43,980 nucleotides of DNA from an uncultured Prevotellaceae bacterium (GCA_902770845.1 CACXUV010000020.1:1-43980); one strand, 5' to 3'. Shown: positions 1 to 7,905, numbered from the stretch's first letter. Program-made: numbers and translations. Notes: generated by a model from the letters alone, not told the origin.

Positions 1-480
1 CTGGGCAATGCGCTGCCCGACGAACGGCAGACATGGCTTTCGCGCCGCTATCTGCTCACCAAGATTTCTGAGGAAGGCTTCACCGTGACCAACTATCTGA
101 AAGAAAAGCAAATGTCGACACTCGATGCCATCGACGAAGCAACACTGAAGCCAAAGCGCGAGCACAAGCCCAAAGGGCAGAAAGAGCCCAAGCCCAAAAC
201 GTGGGAAGTTAGTCTGCAACTCTATCGGCAAGGCATGAAGCCCGACCTTATTGCCCATGAGCGCAGCCTGACACTGGGCACCATAACAAGCCATCTGGCA
301 CGCTATGTCAGCTCGGGCGAGGTCGCTTTTGACGATCTCGTGCCGCCCGAGCATCAGCAGGCCATTGCTTCGGTCGTTGGCAAGATTGGCACGGCCAACG
401 GCTTGACGCCCATCAAGACTCTCTGTCCACCAGAGGTTAGCTACGACGAAATACGTCTCATGATAGAACATGGCGTATAA
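1..480 (+). CDS. C-terminal part of a helicase-type protein with a terminal HTH_40-like domain (5' end outside window)
   Basis: The reading frame is open from base 1 to a TAA at 478-480, giving 160 residues with no start, so it continues to the left. A basic Lys/Pro-rich linker (KPKREHKPKGQKEPKPKTW) precedes a helix-turn-helix-like segment that reads as 'QLYRQGMKPDLIAHERSL' followed by 'TLGTITSHLARYV'. This looks like the HTH_40 domain that closes Bacteroidota helicases of the PIF1/RecD-like or RecQ type. The ATPase part is not in the window, so the helicase assignment is inferred from family architecture; only the HTH-like tail is seen. It is followed within a few bases by the terminator end of a minus-strand candidate sRNA. 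Confidence 0.6.
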   Translation: MGNALPDERQTWLSRRYLLTKISEEGFTVTNYLKEKQMSTLDAIDEATLKPKREHKPKGQKEPKPKTWEVSLQLYRQGMKPDLIAHERSLTLGTITSHLARYVSSGEVAFDDLVPPEHQQAIASVVGKIGTANGLTPIKTLCPPEVSYDEIRLMIEHGV

Positions 481-484
481 ACAC

Positions 485-547
485 AAAAAAAGGAGTACCG
501 CTGTACTCCAACCTTTGTTAACCTTAAATCTAATACTATGAAAAACA
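485..547 (-). ncRNA. Candidate small RNA with its own promoter and intrinsic terminator
   Basis: On the minus strand a -7 element TAATTTTGC (560 to 552) with an upstream CTTG 20 nt away predicts a transcript starting near 547. About 40 nt later comes a perfect 7-bp hairpin (arms 503-509 and 492-498, loop 499-502). It is followed immediately by seven T (491 to 485), the form of an intrinsic terminator. The result would be an RNA of about 60 nt with an A/U-rich 5' half. It lies downstream of the minus-strand metallohydrolase gene, so the hairpin may also terminate that operon. Function unknown; no protein-coding start is evident on this strand. Confidence 0.5.
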
Positions 548-551
548 CGTT

Positions 552-584
552 GCAAAATTACGCATTTTATATCATTCCTGCAAG
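552..584 (-). promoter_or_regulatory. Promoter of the candidate sRNA
   Basis: TAATTTTGC occupies 560-552 on the minus strand. CTTG (three of four matches to the -33 TTTG) lies at 584-581 with a 20-nt spacer. Confidence 0.45.
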
Positions 585-625
585 AAATCAAGCGAAAAAC
601 TTTCAGTTCATAACATTTCTTAACC

Positions 626-1390
626 TCAAAGCGTTAATTTCATACCATCGAAAGCCAGTTCAACACCCTGCGGAAGCCTATGGCGATTGACCTCTTCATG
701 CAACCCCACATCATGACACATGTGGGTGAGCAAGGTGCGACGCGCCCCCACCCTACGCGCAAAGCCGATGGCATCGGCCACCAACTGATGTGAATGGTGG
801 GGATTGTCGAAACGCAGTGCGTTGACCACCAGCGTGTCGACGCCCTGGAGCAACAGCAACTGGTCGTCGTCAATTGTTTTCATGTCGGTGATATAGACAA
901 AGTTCCCGAACCTAAAGCCCAGAATAGGCATTTGCCCATGCATCACGCGGATGGGCATCACGCCAATGTCGCCAATATCAAAGGGTTGTCCGGCCTTGAT
1001 TTCGTGCAGCCCGATGGCAGGCACGCCTGGATAGCGGTGCTCAGCAAAGCAGTAAGGCAGCATCTGCAGCATGCCTTCGCATGCCAAGGCGTCGGCATAG
1101 ACATTGATTTCACCAAACTGGCAGTAGGGTCTCACATCGTCCATGCCTCCCATGTGGTCGTAGTGAGCATGGGTCACCAGTATACCGTCAATGCGACGAA
1201 AGGGCTGTGGCATGATTTGCTGTCGAAAGTCGGGGCCACAGTCAACGAGCAGCCGCGTTGTTTCCGTCTCCACCAGAACAGAGCATCTCAGTCTGTGGTC
1301 GTGAGGATCGCTGCTCTGGCACACCTTGCACTGGCAGCCTATAACAGGGACTCCACATGAGGTGCCCGTTCCAAGAAATGTTATCTGCAT
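626..1390 (-). CDS. MBL-fold metallohydrolase, PhnP-like
   Basis: A 254-residue metallo-beta-lactamase-fold hydrolase. The N-terminus reads MQITFLGTGTSCGVPVIGC and continues to a CxCxxC cluster (Cys19, 21, 24), as in PhnP-like enzymes, where it binds a structural zinc. The core metal motif THAHYDHMGG and a later HMCHD supply the catalytic metal ligands. The family includes cyclic phosphodiesterases, but the substrate cannot be read from sequence. The ATG at 1390 is preferred over an upstream in-frame TTG at 1417, because the ATG follows a purine-rich stretch and starts at the conserved MQITFLGTG. It is last in the minus-strand operon lipoprotein-murB-metallohydrolase, 23 nt after murB. The hairpin at 492-509 may terminate the operon. 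Confidence 0.8.
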   Translation of the reverse strand: MQITFLGTGTSCGVPVIGCQCKVCQSSDPHDHRLRCSVLVETETTRLLVDCGPDFRQQIMPQPFRRIDGILVTHAHYDHMGGMDDVRPYCQFGEINVYADALACEGMLQMLPYCFAEHRYPGVPAIGLHEIKAGQPFDIGDIGVMPIRVMHGQMPILGFRFGNFVYITDMKTIDDDQLLLLQGVDTLVVNALRFDNPHHSHQLVADAIGFARRVGARRTLLTHMCHDVGLHEEVNRHRLPQGVELAFDGMKLTL

Positions 1391-1413
1391 GGTTGTTCTT
1401 TTTCTTGCATTGG

Positions 1414-2427
1414 TCAAACAATGTTCACCTCTGGCTCAATCGTAATGCCGAATTTCTGCTGCACATCGTGCCTCACAGCATTGCATAGCGCCACCACCTC
1501 AGCCCCTGTGGCACCACCAAGGTTCACCAGCACCAGTGCCTGTTTATCGTGAACGCCAGCCCTTCCCATCGAGCGTCCCTTCCAACCGGTCTGCTCAATG
1601 AGCCATCCTGCAGGAATCTTCTCGTGCTGATCGTCAATGCTGTAATGTGGCATCTGCGGATATTCGCTATGCAGCTGCTCATATTTTGCACGCCCCACCA
1701 CCGGATTCATGAAGAAACTGCCCGCATTGCCCAACACATGCGGGTCGGGCAGCTTTCGGCGACGCACGTCGATGATGACGCTGCGCAACTGCCTGGCTGT
1801 GGGCTGGTCTATGCCCTGCTGTTGCAACTCTGCCCGCAGATTGCCATAATCAAGCCGTGGCGAAAAATCATTACTGAGCCGAAACACCACATGAGTGATA
1901 AGGTATCTGTTCTTCCATTCATGCTTGAAACGGCTCTGCCTGTAACCGTAGGCACAGTCCTCAGCACAAATCTCCACCAGCTTGCCATCGGCTATTCTGA
2001 TGGCTTCCACCTTATCAATAATGTCGCAGGCTTCTGCACCGTAGGCGCCAATGTTCTGCACAGCCGAAGCCCCCACATCGCCAGGAATGAGCGACAGGTT
2101 CTCGGCACCATACAGATTGTGGTCTATGCACCACGAAACAAAGCCATCCCACTCCATGCCGCTTCCCACTCTCACCAAACTGTGGTTCGAGAAAGTCTGC
2201 ACGGCAATGTCGCTGATGGCCGAACGCAGCACGATACCATTGAAATTGCGAGTGAGCAGCAGATTGCTCCCCCCTCCGATAATCAGGAAAGGCATGTCTT
2301 CACGTCGCACCAGGTCGGCCACCTGCAAGCCCTCTTCCACCGAAGCAAACTCCACAAAGCGGCTGCACGAAGCCTTGATGCCAAAGGTGTTGTGACGAAG
2401 AAGACTATAGTTGGAAATGTCCTTCAT
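1414..2427 (-). CDS. murB: UDP-N-acetylenolpyruvoylglucosamine reductase (MurB)
   Basis: Cytoplasmic FAD enzyme that reduces UDP-GlcNAc-enolpyruvate to UDP-MurNAc with NADPH in peptidoglycan precursor synthesis. The 337 residues match the E. coli-type length. Visible signatures are the FAD-binding GGGSNLL (51-57), IPGDVGASAVQNIGAYG (114-130), GYRQSRFK (161-168) and AGSFFMNP (235-242), which carries the catalytic Ser. PAGWLIEQTGWKG lies near the C-terminus. Its ATG follows directly on the stop codon of the upstream lipoprotein gene, so the two are almost certainly co-transcribed and probably translationally coupled. Confidence 0.96.
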   Translation of the reverse strand: MKDISNYSLLRHNTFGIKASCSRFVEFASVEEGLQVADLVRREDMPFLIIGGGSNLLLTRNFNGIVLRSAISDIAVQTFSNHSLVRVGSGMEWDGFVSWCIDHNLYGAENLSLIPGDVGASAVQNIGAYGAEACDIIDKVEAIRIADGKLVEICAEDCAYGYRQSRFKHEWKNRYLITHVVFRLSNDFSPRLDYGNLRAELQQQGIDQPTARQLRSVIIDVRRRKLPDPHVLGNAGSFFMNPVVGRAKYEQLHSEYPQMPHYSIDDQHEKIPAGWLIEQTGWKGRSMGRAGVHDKQALVLVNLGGATGAEVVALCNAVRHDVQQKFGITIEPEVNIV

Positions 2428-3270
2428 TCAGGTATTCAGTTTTGTCAAAATCCATTTGTTGTTCAGCAGTTTGAAAGTCAGTTCCACTTCCAGTCCGTTG
2501 GCAATGCCGCGCAGCACCAGTATTTTTTCAGTGCCCGATGCCTTCTGTGGGCCATAGACAATGTTGTATAGCATGTGCGACGGAAACTCTGGCGCAAACG
2601 CCTCCCAGAAGTCGGGCGTTATCATGCCCTCTATCTGGTTGAAGTCATCATCTGGATCGGGCCCCGAAAAGGCAATCTGGCTGGCCAGGCTGGCCCGCTG
2701 AAACAGCGAGTCGGCAACAAAGTGCTGATAGAACGTGAGGAACGAGGCATTGTGGTTGTGGCCGAGCGTCTGGTTGCGCACTTCATCCAGCATCCATCTT
2801 CCAGTTTTCCGGCTGAAAAGATATTGTTTCACGAAACTCTTGTCCAGGAATATTTTCTCTACGATGGCTTCGCTGATGGCAGTATCCTTCACCAGTTCCA
2901 ACTGTTCGGGCGAGTCGAAAATAAGCGTGTAGAAGTCTTGGTTCATGAAGAAATAGTCCATCTGCCACTGCCCCCGTTCAATTCGCTCCTGCTTCTGTCC
3001 CGAGTTGACCAGCAACGGAAAACTGATGCGCTCCAGTTGCAACCGGTGGTTGGAGGCAAAGTTGAAGATGAAGTCGTCAAACAATTCGTCGGCAGCCTTT
3101 GGCATGGCTTCATCCGTCAACGACAGGCTGTCGCCCAATGCAGCCTCTATTTCTTCTGTCGAGTCGCCTGTCTTGTCGGCAGAATCCCGGCCATCGCTTC
3201 TGGCCCTTTCGCCCATGCATGCCGACAAACAGAGTACGGCAGCAATCAGCCCACATGAACACCATTTCAT
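2428..3270 (-). CDS. Putative lipoprotein, DUF4348-like
   Basis: A 280-residue protein with a short lipoprotein signal: hydrophobic residues 7-17 and a lipobox LSAC ending at Cys18. An acidic, Ser/Thr-rich linker (about 22-55) follows, then a globular domain with a patch reading 'QWQMDYFFMNQDFYTLIFDS'. The domain resembles DUF4348 proteins of Bacteroides and Prevotella; that assignment is from memory of the family. It is probably anchored to the outer membrane facing the periplasm or surface. It heads the operon with murB and is driven by a promoter at 3313-3343. A role in envelope maintenance is only suggested by the murB linkage. Confidence 0.65.
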   Translation of the reverse strand: MKWCSCGLIAAVLCLSACMGERARSDGRDSADKTGDSTEEIEAALGDSLSLTDEAMPKAADELFDDFIFNFASNHRLQLERISFPLLVNSGQKQERIERGQWQMDYFFMNQDFYTLIFDSPEQLELVKDTAISEAIVEKIFLDKSFVKQYLFSRKTGRWMLDEVRNQTLGHNHNASFLTFYQHFVADSLFQRASLASQIAFSGPDPDDDFNQIEGMITPDFWEAFAPEFPSHMLYNIVYGPQKASGTEKILVLRGIANGLEVELTFKLLNNKWILTKLNT

Positions 3271-3312
3271 CTTATGACTCTCGCTATTTCTCTATAAAAC
3301 ATTTTTCGGGCT

Positions 3313-3343
3313 GCAAAGTTACAAATTATTTCGAACATACAAA
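3313..3343 (-). promoter_or_regulatory. Promoter of the lipoprotein-murB operon
   Basis: Minus-strand TTTG (3343-3340), 18-nt spacer and TAACTTTGC (3321-3313), matching the Bacteroidota housekeeping promoter form. The 5' leader would be about 35 nt. Confidence 0.7.
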
Positions 3344-3366
3344 TACTTTGCAAACAAAAAAACTGC

Positions 3367-3840
3367 TCAATGGGCAACATATACCGTCTTGCCGACCAGC
3401 GCGACCACTTGTTCCAGATAGTACTGATCGGTTTTGTCGAAAGCCGAGAGCTCCTTGCTGTCAATATCGAGCACCCCCACCACCGCGCCATTCCGATTCT
3501 TCACAGGCACCACGATTTCCGAGCGCGAGGCCGCCGAGCAGGCTATGTGTCCCGGAAACTGTTCCACATCGGGCACGATCACCGTCTGTTCCCGTTGCCA
3601 GCAGGTGCCGCACACACCGCGCCCTCGGCCAATGTGCATGCAAGCCACAGGCCCCTGGAACGGGCCCAGCCGCAGTTCACCCTGGCGCACCAGGTAGAAG
3701 CCCGTCCACCAGAAGCCCAGCGGGGCTGTGTGAAGTGCAGCAGCCACGTTGGCCAGCACGCTCATTTCCTCTTTCTCGCCCTCAACGAGTGCTGCGATTT
3801 GGGGCAACAGCTCGGCATACGTTTGTTGCTTGTCGTTCAT
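3367..3840 (-). CDS. msrC: Free methionine-(R)-sulfoxide reductase (GAF-domain fRMsr)
   Basis: A 157-residue cytoplasmic GAF-fold enzyme that reduces free L-methionine-(R)-sulfoxide, an oxidative-damage repair role. Signatures are WWTGFYL (44-50), GPFQGPVACMHIGRGRGVCG (59-78), FPGHIACSAASRSEIVVPV (95-113) and GVLDIDS (122-128). The three cysteines expected for the family's disulfide relay are present as Cys67, Cys77 and Cys101. An earlier in-frame start exists at 3894, but a -7 element at 3856-3848 lies inside that extension. The ATGs at 3843/3840 are therefore the likely starts, leaving almost no 5' leader. The gene is divergent from the GH3 gene. Confidence 0.85.
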   Translation of the reverse strand: MNDKQQTYAELLPQIAALVEGEKEEMSVLANVAAALHTAPLGFWWTGFYLVRQGELRLGPFQGPVACMHIGRGRGVCGTCWQREQTVIVPDVEQFPGHIACSAASRSEIVVPVKNRNGAVVGVLDIDSKELSAFDKTDQYYLEQVVALVGKTVYVAH

Positions 3841-3847
3841 CATCCGT

Positions 3848-3856
3848 GCAAAATTA
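3848..3856 (-). promoter_or_regulatory. -7 promoter element of msrC
   Basis: TAATTTTGC on the minus strand ends only 5 nt before the double ATG (3843/3840), implying a leaderless or very short-leader mRNA. No clean -33 TTTG is visible. Confidence 0.45.
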
Positions 3857-3887
3857 CACATTTCCCCGTAATTATTCATCACAATTG

Positions 3888-3919
3888 TTTGCAATTTTCA
3901 TTTTCTTTCGTAACTTTGC
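3888..3919 (+). promoter_or_regulatory. Promoter of the GH3 glucosidase gene
   Basis: TTTG (3888-3891), 19-nt spacer and TAACTTTGC (3911-3919), an exact match to the Bacteroidota consensus. The leader of about 30 nt is rich in C and T. Confidence 0.75.
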
Positions 3920-3955
3920 CGATATTATTACATTTACCCCCCCTCCTTACCCCCT

Positions 3956-6268
3956 ATGAACAAGAAACTAATTCTGGCATCATTCCTTTTGCTTGCAACG
4001 ACAGCAAGCATGCAAGCACAAGTCTACTTAGACCCACAGGCCCCCATCGAAGAGCGAGTGAAGGATGCGCTCAGCCGCATGACCACCCACGAAAAGATCA
4101 AGTTGCTGCACGCACAGAGCAAGTTCACGTCGGCTGGTGTGCCCAGGCTGGGCATACGCCAGCTGAACATGGACGACGGGCCTCACGGAGTGCGCGAAGA
4201 GCTGGAGTGGAACGCATGGAGCCCCGCCCGATGGACCAACGACTCCATCGTGGCCTTCCCCTCGCTCACGTGCCTTGCTTCCACCTGGAACCGCAGCCTG
4301 TCCCGTCTCTACGGCCATTGCGTGAGCGAAGAGTTTGCCTTCCGGGGAAAAGACATCATGCTGGGCCCCGGCGTCAACATTCAGCGCACGCCACTGAACG
4401 GACGCGCCTTTGAATACATGGGCGAAGATCCCTATCTGGCAGGCGAAATGGTGGTGCCCTACATCAAGGCCGCCCAGCAGAACGGCGTGGCCTGCTGTCT
4501 GAAGCACTTTGTGCTGAACGACCAGGAGACCGACCGCTTCAGCGTGAACGTAAACGTGTCGGAGCGAGCCCTGCGCGAAATCTATCTCCATCCGTTCAAG
4601 AAAGCCGTCGACGAGGCACATGTGTGGACCATCATGGGATCCTACAACCTGTGGAAAGGCCAGCACTGCTGCCACAACGACCAACTGCTGAACGGCATCC
4701 TGAAGAAAGAATGGAAATGGGACGGCGCCCTCGTGAGCGACTGGGGCGGTGCCACCAACACTCAAGAGGCCATCTTTGGCGGCCTCGACATCGAGATGGG
4801 CACCTATACCGACGGCAAGCTGAAGGAATCCGAATTCACCTACGACGACTACTACCTGGCCCGCCCGTTCGAACAACTGATAGAGAAAGGCCAGGTGGCC
4901 ATGAACGTGCTCGACGAGAAAGCCAGCCGAGTGCTACGCACCATCTTCCGCACCAGCATGAACCCCAACAAAGCAATTGGCTCACAATGTTCCGAGGCCC
5001 ACTACGACGCATGCCTTCAGATAGGCCAGGAGGGCATCGTGTTGCTGAAGAACGCCCCCGTACCCACCACGAAGGGCCAGACGGGCCAGTCTTCCGTCTT
5101 GCCAATCGATTTCTCAAAATACAGAAGCGTGCTGGTAGTGGGCGAGAACGCCACACGCTCCCTGACACAAGGGGGTGGCTCGTCAGAGCTGAAGACGCTG
5201 AGAGACGTTTCGCCACTCGAGGCCCTGCAAGCGGCAGTCAGCCAGCAAAGTTCATCGCATCAGGGGCCCAGCCTGTTGTTCGCCCAGGGCTATGCCTCCG
5301 GCCGTGCACTCTACGACAAGGTGGATAAGATTGACCCAGCCCGCAACATCCAACTCAGAGCCGAGGCCATTAAGAAGGCCCAGGAGGCCGACCTTATTAT
5401 ATATATAGGCGGACTGAACAAGAACCACAAACAAGACTGCGAGAACGGTGATCGCGAAAGCTACGATCTGTCTTTCGGCCAAAACGAGCTGATAGCCAGT
5501 CTGGCCAAAGTGGCATCCCAGAAAAAAGACAAGCCAACGCCCGTGGTGGTGGTCATCTTTGGCGGCAACCCCTATGCCATGCCATGGTTACCCCAGGTGC
5601 AGGCACTGGTGCATTGCTGGTATCTGGGCAGCGAGTCGGGCACGGCCCTGGCCCGTGTGCTCACGGGCCAGGTGAGCCCCAGTGGCAAGCTGCCCGTCAC
5701 CTTCGCCCAGCACTACGAAGACTATCCCTACGTGAAGTTCGGGCCAGAAGCCTATCCTGGCATAGACCGTCCTCAGGACTGCGTCTATCAGGGCCGCAAG
5801 CAGGTGTACTACCAGGAAGACGTGTTTATGGGCTACCGGGGGTTCGACAAGGATGGCGTCAAGCCCCTGTTCCCCTTCGGCTTCGGACTGAGCTACACCA
5901 CCTTCAAATACGACAAGCCCACAGCGCAGCTGCAGAACGGTCACATTGTGGTGCAGACCACCATCACCAACACGGGCAGCGTGGCAGGCAAAGAGGTGGT
6001 CCAGGTCTACGTCTCGGCTCCCAAGAACAAGACTCTGCCCAAGCCCGTCAAAGAACTCAAAGCCTTTGAGAAGACGCGAGAGTTGCAGCCCGGCGAGAGT
6101 CAGCTCGTCAGCATGACCATCGACGTGCAGCAGCTGGCCTCATGGAGCGAGCAGCAGCATGGCTGGCAACTGGATCCAGGCACCTACACCCTCTACGTGG
6201 CAGCCAGTTCGACCGACTTGCGAGGCAAGGCAACGGTGAAGGTAGACACCGCCCCCACGCCCCAGTAG
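3956..6268 (+). CDS. Secreted glycoside hydrolase family 3 beta-glucosidase/xylosidase
   Basis: A 770-residue exo-glycosidase with a Sec signal peptide (about 1-21, ending SMQAQ). The GH3 N-terminal (beta/alpha)8 domain contains the substrate-binding MDDGPHG and the nucleophile motif LVSDWGG, with Asp262 as the predicted nucleophile. The alpha/beta sandwich GH3-C domain (about 370-620) follows, then a C-terminal fibronectin-III-like domain (about 665-760, PFGFGLSYTTF to TYTLYVAASS). The length is usual for periplasmic BglX-like enzymes that release terminal glucose or xylose from oligosaccharides. Exact specificity cannot be assigned. The gene is monocistronic, and no susC/susD genes are adjacent, so it is not in an obvious polysaccharide utilisation locus. 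Confidence 0.9.
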   Translation: MNKKLILASFLLLATTASMQAQVYLDPQAPIEERVKDALSRMTTHEKIKLLHAQSKFTSAGVPRLGIRQLNMDDGPHGVREELEWNAWSPARWTNDSIVAFPSLTCLASTWNRSLSRLYGHCVSEEFAFRGKDIMLGPGVNIQRTPLNGRAFEYMGEDPYLAGEMVVPYIKAAQQNGVACCLKHFVLNDQETDRFSVNVNVSERALREIYLHPFKKAVDEAHVWTIMGSYNLWKGQHCCHNDQLLNGILKKEWKWDGALVSDWGGATNTQEAIFGGLDIEMGTYTDGKLKESEFTYDDYYLARPFEQLIEKGQVAMNVLDEKASRVLRTIFRTSMNPNKAIGSQCSEAHYDACLQIGQEGIVLLKNAPVPTTKGQTGQSSVLPIDFSKYRSVLVVGENATRSLTQGGGSSELKTLRDVSPLEALQAAVSQQSSSHQGPSLLFAQGYASGRALYDKVDKIDPARNIQLRAEAIKKAQEADLIIYIGGLNKNHKQDCENGDRESYDLSFGQNELIASLAKVASQKKDKPTPVVVVIFGGNPYAMPWLPQVQALVHCWYLGSESGTALARVLTGQVSPSGKLPVTFAQHYEDYPYVKFGPEAYPGIDRPQDCVYQGRKQVYYQEDVFMGYRGFDKDGVKPLFPFGFGLSYTTFKYDKPTAQLQNGHIVVQTTITNTGSVAGKEVVQVYVSAPKNKTLPKPVKELKAFEKTRELQPGESQLVSMTIDVQQLASWSEQQHGWQLDPGTYTLYVAASSTDLRGKATVKVDTAPTPQ

Positions 6269-6276
6269 GGGGCAGG

Positions 6277-6326
6277 CCCGTGCCAGCCCGCTTGCCCAAA
6301 GGGCAAATCATACCCCGTGCCAGCCC
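6277..6326. repeat. 13-bp direct repeat downstream of the GH3 gene
   Basis: CCCGTGCCAGCCC occurs at 6277-6289 and again at 6314-6326, separated by 24 bases. No T-rich intrinsic terminator follows the GH3 gene, so this GC-rich stretch between convergent genes is the only structure seen. Confidence 0.5.
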
Positions 6327-6380
6327 CCCACACACATAAAACTCACAAACAAAACTCACACCCGAAAGACCGCACCCACG

Positions 6381-7718
6381 TCAGCGAACTGTTTCGATAA
6401 CGGTTCGCAGACCCTTGATCTTCTGCCCCTTCACGCTCTGCAGCAGAGCAGAAAGACGGGGACGACTCACTGCGGCATAGGCGTAACGCTCGCTCACGTC
6501 GATGCGCCCGATCTCAGAGGGGTCAAGGCCCCCCATCTTGCACAGGAAGCCAACAATGTCGCCCTTTGATATTTTGTCTTTTTTCCCCTTGCCTATATAG
6601 ATGGTGGCCATGCGCGGAAGGGGGGCGGTGCGGGTGCCTGCTTCGTCTGCTGAAGGCAGACTCCAGTGCTCGGGGGCTTCGGCCAAACAGGGAATGCCTG
6701 TGGGGGCCTCGGCTGGCCCCACCAGAAAAAAGGTGCGGCCCAACTTGTCCCAACGGGCTGTGCGCCCCACACGATGGACGAGGGCCGCTTCGCTCTGTGG
6801 AAGATGATAGTGAATGATGTTGTCGATCTGCGGAATGTCGAGACCACGCGAAGCCAGGTCGGTAGCCACCAGGACAGTGGCCGAACCGTTGGAAAACTTA
6901 TAGAGGGCATCTTCGCGCTGGCGTTGCTCCAGGCCACCATGAAAAGCGCTGGTGACGAAGCCCTGCCGACGCAGATAGGCATCGACGCGCTCCACCGAGT
7001 CGCGATAGTTCAGGAAGACTATGCTCTGGCCGTTGCCCAGTTGCAAGAGCAGCTGGCACAGGGTGTCGAGTTTGTCTTTCTCGGGGCAGTCAACCTGATA
7101 CACCTCTACCCTATCGTTCACGGGCTCTTCGGCAACAAGATAGTCAAGGCGCACGCTGCGCCCCATATCGACGAAGCGGGGCAGCTGTTCGGCATCAGTG
7201 GCCGAGAGCAAGAAGCGGCGCTGAAGGGCAGAAAGCTGGGAGAGCAGGCGCGACATGGCATCGTGGAACCCCATTTCGAGACATTTGTCGAACTCGTCGA
7301 TCACGATATATTTAATATGGTGGGGACTGATGTTGCCCTTGTCAAGGTGGTCGTTCAGTCGGCCCGGCGTGCCGAAGACCACTTGCGGAAGATGCTGTCG
7401 CAGCAGGCGATGCTCTTCCATGGCCGTTCGCCCACCATAGCATGCCTGGGAGCGCAGGCCGGTGCCCATGTTTTTGAGCACGGTGGCCGACTGCAAGGCC
7501 AGTTCGCGCCCTGGCACCACTACCAGGGCCTGCACCTCGCTGCTCGCGGCATCGAGCAGCTGCACCAGGGGCAACAGATAGGCCAATGTCTTGCCCGATC
7601 CTGTGGGCGAGAGCACCACCACGTCGCCACGGCCCCGCAGAATGGCCTGCAGGGCCTCCTGCTGCATCGCGTTCAGCTGGTCTATGCCCAGCTTCTGTAG
7701 AATACTATCCATGTTCAT
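6381..7718 (-). CDS. DEAD-box RNA helicase with DbpA-type RNA-binding domain
   Basis: A 445-residue ATP-dependent RNA helicase. Motif I is SPTGSGKT (37-44), motif II is DEFD (141-144) in place of the canonical DEAD, motif III is SAT (172-174), and motif VI is HRVGRTAR in the second RecA domain. Residues about 370-445 (IYIGKGKKDKISKGDIVGFL onward) match the DbpA RNA-binding domain, which in E. coli DbpA recognises a 23S rRNA hairpin. A large-subunit assembly role is therefore the likely function. The promoter at 7725-7756 places the ATG only about 7 nt from the -7 box, and two more repeat-borne units lie upstream. Confidence 0.9.
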   Translation of the reverse strand: MNMDSILQKLGIDQLNAMQQEALQAILRGRGDVVVLSPTGSGKTLAYLLPLVQLLDAASSEVQALVVVPGRELALQSATVLKNMGTGLRSQACYGGRTAMEEHRLLRQHLPQVVFGTPGRLNDHLDKGNISPHHIKYIVIDEFDKCLEMGFHDAMSRLLSQLSALQRRFLLSATDAEQLPRFVDMGRSVRLDYLVAEEPVNDRVEVYQVDCPEKDKLDTLCQLLLQLGNGQSIVFLNYRDSVERVDAYLRRQGFVTSAFHGGLEQRQREDALYKFSNGSATVLVATDLASRGLDIPQIDNIIHYHLPQSEAALVHRVGRTARWDKLGRTFFLVGPAEAPTGIPCLAEAPEHWSLPSADEAGTRTAPLPRMATIYIGKGKKDKISKGDIVGFLCKMGGLDPSEIGRIDVSERYAYAAVSRPRLSALLQSVKGQKIKGLRTVIETVR

Positions 7719-7724
7719 AGGCTG

Positions 7725-7756
7725 GCAAAGTTACGAAAAAACGAGAGAAGGACAAA
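7725..7756 (-). promoter_or_regulatory. Promoter of the DbpA-like helicase gene
   Basis: Minus-strand TTTG (7756-7753), exactly 19 nt, then TAACTTTGC (7733-7725). The ATG is at 7718, so the mRNA would be leaderless or nearly so. The promoter is the first unit of the tandem repeat at 7726-7905. Confidence 0.75.
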
Positions 7757-7905
7757 ACAAACTCGTTTGTTTTTTCTTCCGAGAGCCAGTAACTTCGCGA
7801 CTTTGTCGCAAAGTTACGAAAAAACGAGAGCAAAACAAAAGAATTAATTCTTTTTTTTGCCGAGACGGAGTAATTTCGCGACTTTGTCGCAAAGTTACGA
7901 AAAAA
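7726..7905. repeat. Tandem promoter-bearing repeat, left copy (about 2.2 units of 81-83 bp)
   Basis: Units begin at 7726, 7809 and (partial) 7890, each opening with CAAAGTTACGAAAAAA. The two complete units each contain a minus-strand TTTG-N19-TAACTTTG promoter, a palindrome overlapping the -33 box (7754-7773 and 7837-7854) and a 12-bp near-perfect hairpin with loop CTTTG (7789-7817 and 7870-7898). The second unit is almost identical to the copy at 13460-13548. This is the only structure in the left half of the 375-base gap between the helicase and XRE genes. Confidence 0.85.
7808..7839 (-). promoter_or_regulatory. Second repeat-borne promoter reading toward the helicase gene
   Basis: Minus-strand TTTG (7839-7836), exactly 19 nt, TAACTTTGC (7816-7808). 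It would start transcription inside the first repeat unit, upstream of the promoter at 7725-7756. Confidence 0.5.

Noticed and set aside
538..690. 50-codon plus-strand ORF beginning MKNTLQNYAF
   Set aside because: It runs into the 3' end of the metallohydrolase gene on the other strand, and its start overlaps the candidate sRNA. No plus-strand promoter was found.
1549..2571. 340-codon ORF opposite murB and the lipoprotein gene
   Set aside because: Shadow of real genes: His/Thr/Gln-rich composition, no family features, while murB on the other strand has all its motifs.
3370..4413. 347-codon plus-strand ORF spanning msrC and the GH3 promoter
   Set aside because: It crosses a consensus promoter and two well-supported genes; composition is typical of antisense frames.
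6666..7700. 344-codon ORF opposite the DbpA-like helicase
   Set aside because: Entirely antisense to a helicase with all motifs; no start context.
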